A stretch of 64,000 nt of DNA from Breviolum minutum Mf 1.05b.01 (Eukaryota; Sar; Dinophyceae; Suessiales; Symbiodiniaceae): positions 1 to 64,000 of the forward strand of contig DF239785.1 in assembly GCA_000507305.1 (NCBI GenBank), read 5' to 3'. The position numbers were made by a program, and so were the translations under genes. Of this stretch, positions 40,084 through 49,500 are shown in pieces. Numbering within the stretch: the first letter of the stretch is position 1; the number at the start of each line of letters is the position of its first letter. The notes below the pieces were generated by a model. That model did not search any database. It was not told the DNA's origin and saw nothing but the letters and a program-made list of their open reading frames with translations.

Positions 40084-40175
40084 GAGATAGGAATAGGAAT
40101 AGGAATAGGAATAGGAATAGGAATAGGAATAGGGATAGGGATAGGGATAGGGATAGGGATAGATAGGTAGATAGA
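40084..40175. repeat. (GGAATA)n to (GGGATA)n hexamer tract
   Basis: About eight GGAATA units, then about four to five GGGATA units, then GATA units. The Ile/Pro frame over it is an artefact. Confidence 0.95.
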
Positions 40176-40286
40176 TAGATGCACCACCAAAATGCAAATG
40201 TTTTGTCCCCGCAGTGTTTCACCCATCCCATAGTGAAACGGCCATGGAAAAAGGGGCCCTAGGGCCCTGTCACTTATGGGGCCCAC

Positions 40287-40353
40287 CTTGATGATTTGCA
40301 CCAGTTCTTCATTGGCTTCACCTTTGATCCACTCCTCCGCATTGCATTCGATC
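40287..40353 (-). CDS. Exon of unrecognised split gene
   Basis: Acceptor CCATCGGCAG, frame IECNAEEWIKGEANEELVQI then IK, donor AAG/GTGGGCC. Strong protein character (alternating acidic and hydrophobic residues) in a stretch with no ATG-initiated ORF of note. Confidence 0.6.
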
Positions 40354-40847
40354 CTGCCGATGGATCAGGGCGCTTATGACAGTCGGCCTTGTGATTTAAC
40401 GGCCGGCTATTCCATCAAGGCCTTATGAAACATCATTGGTGCTCCCTTAAGACCGGCGATTTTAAAGCCCTTGGATTTCTGAGGGGGTACCTTTTTTGAG
40501 GGGTTCAACGGTTGACCAGTCATGAAAAATAAGAGATGGTGAATGAGATATTTCCTTAGAACAACTGACCAGTCTGCAGCTGAAGATGTTGTAACATTGT
40601 TGAAGATGAAAAGTTCCTTTTGGGGGACTGCCATGTTTTCAGGGCGTTTGCTGCTAGTTTTTTTAAGGAAGGCATGTTGTTCAATTGGTCTAATGGAATC
40701 TCAATGTACGATTTTGTGGAATCGTAAATGAGAAGGTACATGAAAATATGAGAAGATATTGTAAGATGTGAAAAAAATAGCTATGATCGGATATAATAAG
40801 GTACTTGCATCATGAGATATGATGAGATATTGGATGAGATATGATTC

Positions 40848-40963
40848 GCCCCAGAAGTTTAACAGCTTGCCCCTAGAAAATGATGATTAGGAGATGAGTT
40901 TCCTTTTGGGGCGTTTGGGCCTATTTTCAGAGGCGAGCTGTTTTTCCTTCAGGAGTGTAAACA
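40848..40963. mobile_element. Family G element
   Basis: GCCCCAGAAGTTTAACAGCT and CTTCAGGAGTGTAAAC. Confidence 0.65.
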
Positions 40964-41363
40964 TTCCCATCCCAACTTCCACGTCCTTCGGCCGTTATTT
41001 ATTTTCATCAAAGTGTTTCGGACCAAGCGTGACATCTCATGTTTCGGACCAAGCGTTGCTATCAAAAGTTAGTTTTAAAAGAAAAAATGAAGATGGCTGA
41101 GTCTATCATTCTAGAAAATATGTGCATATATAAAGATATCTATATAATATGGTTTATATTGCTTCTTTTCAAAATATCTATGAAGTAGCTGTTATCCATT
41201 TTTACCCTGCTTTTTCAGGGTCCAGCGTACACTTCATCAGAAAATAGCAATTCAGTTGACCCCCCGCACTTTGGGCACTGTCCCAAACACTGTAACACTG
41301 GAACACCAGGGTGGAACAGCAGGCCCCAATATACATACTATCTACTTATTGTTTTTAGTTGGT

Positions 41364-41473
41364 CATACAGTGGATGGGCGAATTCCTGCACCACCAAGGA
41401 TAATGATTATCCCATTATTCATAGGGTTTTAACCATCTCAGGTGCTGCAGGATTTCTTCCATCAACCGTATGA
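41364..41473. mobile_element. Fold-back element, family D
   Basis: CATACAGTGGATGGGCGAAT ... GATTATCCCATTATTCATAG ... GGATTTCTTCCATCAACCGT. Confidence 0.8.
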
Positions 41474-41581
41474 TTGAAGAAACTGGCAAACAAATTTGCT
41501 GTGTGATCGTGTGTGTGTTTCTTCCTTGATGTGCATCGCTGGCTTTAGTTTCACCATTTCTCATGGGAATCTAACGGATTA

Positions 41582-41680
41582 CTAGTTGGTGGTTTTAACC
41601 CCTTTGAAAAATATTAGTCAAAATGGGAATCTTCTCCAAATAGTGGTGTAAAGTAAAAAATATTTGAAACCACCAACCAG
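41582..41680. mobile_element. Family B element with ATTA duplication
   Basis: A 99-bp element, CTAGTTGGTGGTTTTAACC to GAAACCACCAACCAG, between ATTA at 41578-41581 and 41681-41684. Confidence 0.94.
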
Positions 41681-41919
41681 ATTATCAACCACCATGATCC
41701 CCTTTCCCAAGGCCTTAGATAGGCCGTATTTCTGGGAAAATCTCGGGCATTTCGGGGGGACGACGTTCCCTTAGATTCCCAAAGAAACCACCAAAACCCG
41801 CCGCCTGGTGAGACAGGTCTCACCTCAGGCGTTAGGTCGGTCGAGGATACGTTCCATTTTGGTCATCCTGGTTGTGAAAAGTAGGGATCCGAAAATAAGG
41901 GTTTATGAAAGCATCCCTA

Positions 41920-42005
41920 TATATATATATATAACTGAGTTGTTTATTATCATCCCTATATAACTGGGTAGGATTTCATCCCCAACTTTTTTTCCTAAAC
42001 AACTA
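41920..42005. repeat. Family H repeat
   Basis: CCTATATAACTGGGTAGGAT and TTCATCCCCAAC. Confidence 0.55.
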
Positions 42006-42047
42006 CCGGGTGACTTTTGAAAACCGGTCAATTGGTTTTTTTTTAAG

Positions 42048-42200
42048 CATGGTGATGTTAGTAAGTCCCCAAGACCTGGGGTTGTGGGACCCCTTCCAAA
42101 TAACCTTTTCATGGCTTAGAAAACGGGGGTGATCCTAACTGTCCAGTTCTAAATGGCTTAACTAACCACTTACTAAGTGGGGTGATCCTCAAAGTAGATG
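42048..42200. mobile_element. Family E element, left end missing
   Basis: GTTAGTAAGTCCCCAAGACC, GGGGTTGTGGGACCCCTTCC and ACTTACTAAGTGGGGTGATC. Confidence 0.7.
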
Positions 42201-42595
42201 GCAAGATGTGAGTGGATCCTTTAAAAGTTGACCAAAAAGGCAGGTGAAGGTCGATTTCCGTCTTCGTCTTTGGAAATCCCTCATTTCTTCCCCTTGAGGT
42301 GTTTGCGGGTTGTGGGAAAAGGGGTGAAGGTGGGTCCCATCCAGTCCAAAAATGTCCCAAGAAATAGTAGATTCGCCCCCCATTTCTGGACAAATTATCC
42401 TAGGGTCCATGTCTCAAAATCATTCTTCATCAAATCAGAACATCTGAAACATTCGACAGTGGTTAATAGGAAACATTTATATATAAATGATGAGACCCCT
42501 CCAAAAAAGTACACTTAGAAAATACACCAACACTTGGAGGGTTAAACATTTGGAGGGTTTTTCACAGTGGTCAATAGGAAGCACCCATGGTTCAC

Positions 42596-42679
42596 CGGTT
42601 CCGCCGTGATGGTGTGAAACCAAGTTATCGGATCTCCGAAATCTCCAAGTGCTGATCTGCTAACGACGTTTGAAGCCTG
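42596..42679 (-). CDS. Exon of unrecognised split gene
   Basis: Acceptor AAAGTTTCACAG, 28 codons QASNVVSRSALGDFGDPITW then FHTITAEP, donor ACCG/GTGAACC. Phase 0 at both ends. Confidence 0.55.
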
Positions 42680-42698
42680 CTGTGAAACTTTGAGGCCT

Positions 42699-42807
42699 TT
42701 ACACCATGGAAGATTAACATGGAACCTAAAAATCACCCATTTAGAAAGGAAAATGATCTTCGAAACCTCAATGGTTATGTTCCATGTTAATCTTCAGGGT
42801 GTAAACA
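42699..42807. mobile_element. Fold-back element, family G
   Basis: TTTACACCATGGAAGATTAA and TTAATCTTCAGGGTGTAAA. Confidence 0.85.
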
Positions 42808-43147
42808 TCATCCCTAAACACATCCAGGTATTCATACTTCCTGAGGAGAAGGTGTGACTGTTGGATGGTTTTTGTTGGTATATTTTGTGGGGGGGTCCGA
42901 GTCGTCATACATACCTTATCAGCAGGTGCTTTTGTCTGGGAATGTCTAGGCGGGCAATCTCAGTAAAAACATGACCAGCTCTGCAGATCCCAGTCACGGG
43001 AAAGAAGTCCATCGTTTGGCATCACCGTGTCCGGAAGATGCAGCAATGCATGTGTATTATATATATGTCATCTATTCGGACTCTGTTCAAAATGGAAAGT
43101 CAAACATGCAGAAAAACGACCTTTTGACTATGTATTCAGAAAAAAAT

Positions 43148-43255
43148 CTATCAAACATTTTTCTAGGTGGTTGCGACCCAACTGAAAAAGATTCCTCAAA
43201 TTGGATCATTTCCCCAAATAGGGATTTCTCAAAATATAAATAAAAACCACTAGGT
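43148..43255. mobile_element. Family B element, diverged
   Basis: CTAGGTGGTTGCGACCCAAC ... TTGGATCATTTCCCCAAATA ... AAAAACCACTAG. Confidence 0.65.
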
Positions 43256-43477
43256 GGGCTATAAATGGCCCAAAAAAATGGGTAACTGGGGTTCTAACAC
43301 CACCCTGTTCACTGGCAAATCATCTGATCACCTCTTCGTTCACTGAGCTTTTCACTGACCTCTGGCACAGACACCGTCACAAGCCTCGGGATGGAATGAT
43401 TTTTTTTCGACATTTCGGCAGAGTTTTGGGGATTCATATTGGTGGTCTTGATTTTTGTTTCAAGTTTCAACTGTTTC

Positions 43478-43565
43478 CCAAACACTCAATGTTGGTATTT
43501 GCCTACATGAATGATGATTTTTCTGGCAAATGTAGGGAATTATACCATACGTTGAGTGTTTGGGC
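43478..43565. mobile_element. F-like hairpin with different ends
   Basis: Outer arms CCCAAACACTCAA and TTGAGTGTTTGGG are not the usual F ends, while the centre (TATTTGCCTACATGAATGAT ... GTAGGGAATTATACCATAC) is F. Confidence 0.8.
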
Positions 43566-43602
43566 TTGTTGTCTTAAGCAAATTTGGTACAATATCTGCA
43601 CT

Positions 43603-43751
43603 CTCAGCTAATGGTTAATTGGTGGTTTGGGGCCTTGGTGGTTTGGATTCCGATCGGATCCCCGAACATTGAAAGGGATTGTTACTTGGGCCAATACCCC
43701 TAGAATCCGAAACCACCACCAACCCAAACCAGCAATTAACCATTAGCTGAG
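43603..43751. mobile_element. Hairpin U3 within a duplicated flank
   Basis: CTCAGCTAATGGTTAATTG and CAATTAACCATTAGCTGAG, 19-bp perfect arms, then inner CCAAACC/GGTTTGG arms. The sequences just outside (43568-43602 and 43752-43790) resemble each other. Confidence 0.85.
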
Positions 43752-43759
43752 TTGTGTGT

Positions 43760-44250
43760 CTTAAGGAAACATTGCTGCAATATCTCTAGATTTCGAAGAT
43801 TCGAACACCGATTTTATTGAGAGATTGAGAATCAAAAGAAAGCTCCGAGGGTCCCATCATCCGATAAAACACAAACCAAAAAAAACGAAAAGGGTAAGAG
43901 ATGTGGATATTTCCAAGAAAACGTTCATCCTCTCATTTCTGCATAGTTCAAGAAGCTCTCAGAAATTCCACATCTATGGGCATTTAGGAGTCGATTCTGC
44001 AGACAACTTGGAGCAACAAAAATCGTGCAAAGAACTTGGCATGTTTTATGTTTGGGTAGTATCTGTGCCTTATGTATTTGAAGGTACCGTAATTTGTTCA
44101 CCATGTTTTTTTTGCTTAACATTTTACGAACTTCATGATAACATCAAGAAAATGCTGGAGATTTTGGAGGTCCCAAAAACTTCACCAAGCTTCAAAGTCT
44201 GAGAAATTCGAGCAGCCATTTTTCTTGGAATCGGGAGTCTTAAAGGTGGA
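43760..44250. other. Spacer with no supported gene
   Basis: Apart from the flank repeat of U3, nothing was recognised. The plus-strand open frame at 43825-44202 has no domain and faces the other genes. Confidence 0.35.
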
Positions 44251-44258
44251 GTTCTCCA

Positions 44259-45517
44259 TCATCTGTGGTGCCTTTTTTGTCTTTTGTTGGCACCGGACTC
44301 CACCAAAAATTGGACAACTTCACAATGCCCATTCTGAGCTGCTATGAAAAGAGGCGTTGCTCCAGTGTCTGTCTTGCCTTGATCTTTATTGGCACCTGAC
44401 TCAACCAGAAATTGGACAACTTCAAGGTGCCCATTCTGAGCTGCAACGTAAAGAGGTGTCATTCCATCATCTGTCGTGCCTTGGTCTTTGTTGGCACCGG
44501 ACTCCACCAGAAATCGCACAACTTCAAGATGCCCATTCCGAGCTGCTATGAAAAGAGGCGTTGCTCCAATGTCTGTCAGGCCTTGGTCTTTGTTGGCTCC
44601 CCACTCAACCAGAAATCGGACAAGTTCAAGGTGCCCCCGATGAGCAGCTATGTGTAGAGGCGTTGCTCCAGCATCAGTCTTGCCTAGTTCTTTGTTGGCA
44701 CCCGACTCAACCAACAATCGGACAACTTCAAGGTGCCCATTCCCAGCTGCTACGAAAAGAGGAGTTGCTCCATCATCCGTCGCGCCTTGGTCTTTGTTGG
44801 CACCGGACTCCACCAGAAATCGAACAACTTCAAGGTGCCCCTCCTGAGCTGCTATGAAAAGAGGCGTTGCTCCATCATCTGTGCCTTGGTCTTTGTTGGC
44901 ACCGGACTCCACCAGAAATCGCACAACTTCAAGATGCCCATTCTGAGCTGCTATGAAAAGAGGCGATATTCCAAGATCTGTCGTGCTTTGGTCTTTGTTG
45001 GCCCCCGCCTCCACCAGAAATCGGACGACTTCAAGGTGCCCGTGGCAAGATGCTCCGTAAAGAGGCGTTGCTCCTGTATCTGTCCGGCCTTGGTCTTTGC
45101 TGGCACCTGCTTCTATCAGTAAAGATACGCAATTGAGACTTCCATTGCGGGCTGCCGCATACAAGGGCGTGATTTGATTTGCATCTTGAAAATTCGGGCT
45201 GCTAGCTGGTTCAAATGCTGCTCAAGAAGCTTATCATCACTTTCCTCACATGCCACCATGATGCCCCGATCTTGTTCCATATCAGGAGGCAGAAATTCCA
45301 TTCTCACAAGCTGTACAACTTGCATTGCCAAGGTTTGATCATCATCCAATGTGCAATTGTTTTGGAGCAGCCGTAGTCGGAAGCGTGGAACGCCAATCTG
45401 CTGTGCCAAGCGCTGCTTTAACGCCTTTACCGAGGCATCTGCAAACTCGTCTTTTTCAAAGACAGCAATTGATTCACCAGTCACTGCGGAAACCACTTCT
45501 ACATGTGGGACTGACAT
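44259..45517 (-). pseudogene. Ubiquitin-like/ankyrin-repeat gene, frameshifted
   Basis: The N-terminal frame starts MSVPHVEVVSAVTGESIAVF at 45517 and carries a ubiquitin-like domain (LKQRLAQQIGVPRFRLRLLQ). Near 45190-45210 the frame shifts: compared with its paralogue at 22704-23377, one base is missing directly after the LNQ codons. The ankyrin array (44259 to about 45195) continues in another frame with nine 33-34-residue units of the type TPLFIAAQNGHLEVVRFLVE, SGANKDQG linkers between. One unit has a one-codon deletion. Near 44290 a further 4-base change disrupts the last linker (NKRQKRHHR), and the frame ends at once. A real pseudogene, a sequencing error or a tiny intron at the first site are all possible; the conserved array argues for recent loss or error. 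Otherwise protein binding, partner unknown. It lies just downstream of the phosphodiesterase gene. Confidence 0.8.
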
Positions 45518-45745
45518 CAGAAAGTCTAGAATATCTCTCGTAAATCATCTAAAGTGAAACCTCTTGAAACGAAATGGCTGCCTGAGAATTTGGCATCTTC
45601 AAAACATTAGCAATATGAATCAAAATCCAGGCCAGCATGTCGTCATTTGTGGAGATACCGATGTTGTTTGGCAACGTTACTTGTGATAGCCACCTGCAAA
45701 CCATCCAAATTTGTTTCAAGGGGTCAATGCTGTTAGCTTTCGGGA

Positions 45746-45889
45746 CTTGGAGGATCATCTCAGGACTTGTAATTAAGTGGTTTATCTAAGTAAGGTCGTT
45801 AGGTCGTTCCCCTTACCGGCCTAGATGGCTAAAAAAAAATGGGTGTGATCGACAACCACTGGGGCCGAGTCCAGGGATGATCCTCCAAG
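45746..45889. mobile_element. Fold-back element, family E
   Basis: CTTGGAGGATCATCTCAGGA and CCAGGGATGATCCTCCAAG. Confidence 0.85.
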
Positions 45890-46338
45890 TACTGGATATA
45901 TGTTTTGTTTTTTGTGCCGGGTTAAAACCGTCACAGATGAACCTTCAGGAAATATTGAGCAACAGTGAGACCGAATCAAAGAAAAGGAAAAAACCGACCA
46001 AACTTGAAGTCTATATAGATGCCAAAAGGGTTCCCACTAGTAAAAGGTGTGTCTACGCAAATCCCGTATAAAAGAATCTCATATAAAAGCAATGAAGAAA
46101 ACTTGCATGTAAGATGATTTTTTGCCCCATACGAAAAGATGGACGTTCAACGTGGATAATTACAGAAACTCATATGGAAACTGCTGATGCTCTTGCTGAG
46201 TGAATTGTTTGTTTCACCAACCAATCTTCGCCTGCACGATTGGCTTCAGGGTCGAGCCCTAAAAAAAAAAGCCCTACATTCGTGACCTGAGTTGTAAGTG
46301 GCTACGACTAGAGATTTCCAATTACTTACCACTATATA

Positions 46339-46447
46339 CACCCCCTGAAATTTAACATAGATACCACAACTGATGCTTTGGAAAATGCATCTGGGGCTTC
46401 ACTTTTTGCCGTCATTTTTGGGTATCAATTCTTCAAATTTCAGGGTT
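46339..46447. mobile_element. Family G element
   Basis: TACACCCCCTGAAATTTAAC and TTCTTCAAATTTCAGGG. Confidence 0.65.
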
Positions 46448-46506
46448 TGCATATTTTTGCCCGATTGTTTCTCAGTGAAAATTCATTACCAACCAACCAA
46501 CAGCAC

Positions 46507-46552
46507 CATTGTTGAAGTCCAGGAGCTCTTTGAACAAGGGCATGATGACGAA
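46507..46552 (-). CDS. Phosphodiesterase exon 11
   Basis: Acceptor GGCTTTCTCCAG; FVIMPLFKELLDFNN, then a donor at GTGCTG (or GTTGGT five bases on). It continues in phase 0 from TVGCITA of exon 10, giving the family's GFIxFVVxPLF pattern. The plus-strand frame here is its antisense. Confidence 0.8.
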
Positions 46553-49500
46553 CTGGAGAAAGCCCTGCGGTGTGTTCGCATGGCAAGAGAAATCTGGCAG
46601 GATTGTCTTGTTGAAAACTTTTTAAGGATCCATTTAGGATCCAATTTTCAGTTGAATCGCCAAAAGTGAACAGGTGAATTCGACTTACCCCTCCGAAAAC
46701 TAACATGGCTGGCTGGAACATCACCATGTCTAGTAGGAGATACATCTTCAAATAGTTGGTTTTCCAGCGTCATGTTCGTTTTCAGGGGTGCATAATGGCT
46801 TATGTAATTTGGGGGAGTTGTTCATCCCATCATCCATCCCGTGAACGACCAGGGTACAACTGATCACTGAAATGAATGTCACCTGCTTTTTGTTAGATAC
46901 AAATCAATTTATGAGGGGGGTTGAGCCATCTATTTTCCCAAGTCTATTTTCCAGGTTGTGTACTTTTGCTAGGAATCCTGGAATGGTAAGTGGCTAATGG
47001 CCTGTGTTAAATGTAGATATATGGCTGTTTCCGAAAATAGTGGGTTTTCCCCCCAAATCATCCATTTTGATAGGCTTTTCCATTATTTTCACCATCCATT
47101 TTGGGGGGAAACACCCCTATTTTTGGAAACAGCCATATGGTGTGTGTTATATCATGGCTGAAGCATCATCCTTATACCTTCCACAACCTAAATTTCGCAA
47201 ATGGATGCCCTTCCTTTGTTCACTACTACATGAAACTCACTCAAATACGGGTATTAGTTTACTGTACATATATGTGTGGATATACTGCCATATATATATA
47301 TACATGTATATATTATATATATACATGTACTATCATGTACTACATATATAAATAAAGCAATATAATATGTATATATATATATGTACACAAGTATGTGTAT
47401 CAATATATATAATATAATATATGCATATTCAAGCAGAATGACCCGTATTTTCTGCGGAAAAGTGGTGAACCAACCCCCCACAACCCAAAAAAAGAAACTC
47501 AGCAGTTGGGTTCCAGCTATCTACTGTGGGTCATTTTAGTATCAACCCAAACTTCATGCATCAAGTTTGATCCCCCCCATTTAAGGGTGTCGTAATCTTC
47601 CATAACCCCCGATCTGATCGTAAGTGGTTAAAAAAAACAATGGTTTTTATTTTTGTATATTTTTGTCCCCTTAGTTTTCGGGATTCCAGTTATAAATGCC
47701 TTAAACTTAACTTACTACTGTTGATGGCGAAAAAAATCCGGCGAAAAAACCATTCGAGGTTGGTAGTTTATCCCATTGTTTATAGGGCTTCATACATCCC
47801 AGGTGGTTGTTTGGGATTTCAGCCATCAACAGTAAGTGGGTTTAAGCCCCATCCAAACACCCCTGAAGGATCTTCAACCAACTCGGAAACGTCAAGGCCG
47901 CCGCCTTCTGCGACTCGCGGAAATCTGCCACATTTCCAGAGCGCCTTTGGATTGAAATCACCACGGTGAAAACGGGAGACTTAAATGAATGGCTCTAACA
48001 TATTCATACGTGTGAAATACGAGTTAGATATGCATATATAATCATATGTATATATTTTTTATATTATATTGGATACGTATATCCTGCAAGTCCAAGAGAC
48101 TATTAAAAGAAAAGTCCCTTGGAATTGTTTATCATTTAAATCCTCTTTTGATTAATGGCTTCAATTCAAATTCCCGGCCCGCTTTCTCGTCATCGCCTAT
48201 GGGGCAGTAGGATGATGTCATTTCCCCATCATCACAGGATCTCTGGCTTCGTGATTCTCTGGTTGGGTTAGCCACGGGATAGATGATGCATCTATAGATT
48301 CCTTCTAGTAGTCTGAAACCACCAAGCTGCTAACTGTTGCAAGAAAGATCTCCTATTTAAATCGAGTATAGATGGAAAAAGTACGATGGAACCTCAAAAA
48401 CCAATGGTTTGTAAAGGAGCTGCAACCTCGTCCCCTTGGAGGCATTGTCAGGTTCCATTGAAGAGTGCAACGTTAAACACATGCATGAAATCTGTCCACT
48501 ATCTTGGACAATGTCATTTCCAACAATACCAAAAGTAGTTGGTGGTTTCAACCCATCTGAAAAATATAAGTCAAAATGGGAATCTTCCCCAAATAGGGTT
48601 GAACATAAAAAACCTTTGAAACCACCACCTAGAAAAAGATATCAACACGTCTTGTGGGTATATCTTAAGAACAAGAAAAATGGAAACCAACATGACTAGT
48701 GGTGCTTTGTCTTGAAATCAGGGACCACAAAGATGAATCCCAAAAAAAATATGGCCCATACACAAGTCGATTCATTCCCCAGTACGAAGTAGAAGTGTGT
48801 CATTTCTTCCGTACAAACACCAAGAACCAGCTTTTGGGGAGAAAAACGCACCAGCTTGAGGTGTCTCACACACCAACGGCCGTTATACAACCCACGGTTG
48901 TGGCAGCCAGAAACTCGGGTGTCCCCAACTCACACATGGGTGACACAGGAATACCAAGCTGACGCTCTTCATCACCCTGAGCAGTCAGAGCGTCAGGTTT
49001 GTTTGATTTTGATATTTTGATCTGCCAAAAGCACCATGCTCCACCCCTGAATTTGTTTAATGGATTGATAACCGTTAACCCAAAGGGACTTCCCATATTT
49101 GAAGTCGGAGAATTTCCATGTTCCAAAACATGTTTGGTATCTATTCGTCAAATCTTGGGGGTTTTCACACTGACCTTGTCTTTGGAGCTCAAGAAAAAGG
49201 GGGTGAGAGTCATTGTTTATGATGATTCGTTGGGATGGGATCATAATTTGGGCCCAGGATTACAGGATTACCGGGCACCACCCAGGACACCAAACGTGAT
49301 GCGTTTTTCGGTTTTTTTTTGGAAGCCCGAATGAAAAAAACGACTCAAATTTTCTACCATTGCATGTTGGGAGGGGCTTTTCTCGCATCAAAGCGGTGGT
49401 CATTGTTTAACGGTGAATTCGCTTCAGATGCTCAGTGGCTACCTGCAAATCTCCCATAGCTCCAAAGGATGCGGCCGTTTTTGGGGCAGGGAATGGCCCC

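Noticed and set aside
40062..40301. Ile-Pro and Leu-Phe repeat frames
   Set aside because: Translation of the GGAATA/GGGATA array.
43825..44202. 125-codon plus-strand frame
   Set aside because: No domain, opposite to all supported genes, composition like spacer DNA.
44357..45122. Plus-strand frames with repeated CW/LGLCW or ALVFVG motifs
   Set aside because: Antisense of the ankyrin repeats.
46373..46669. Plus-strand frame with VEVQELFEQGHDDELEKALR
   Set aside because: It looks protein-like, but it is the antisense of phosphodiesterase exon 11 (FVIMPLFKELLDF), which fits the family pattern and splice phases on the minus strand.
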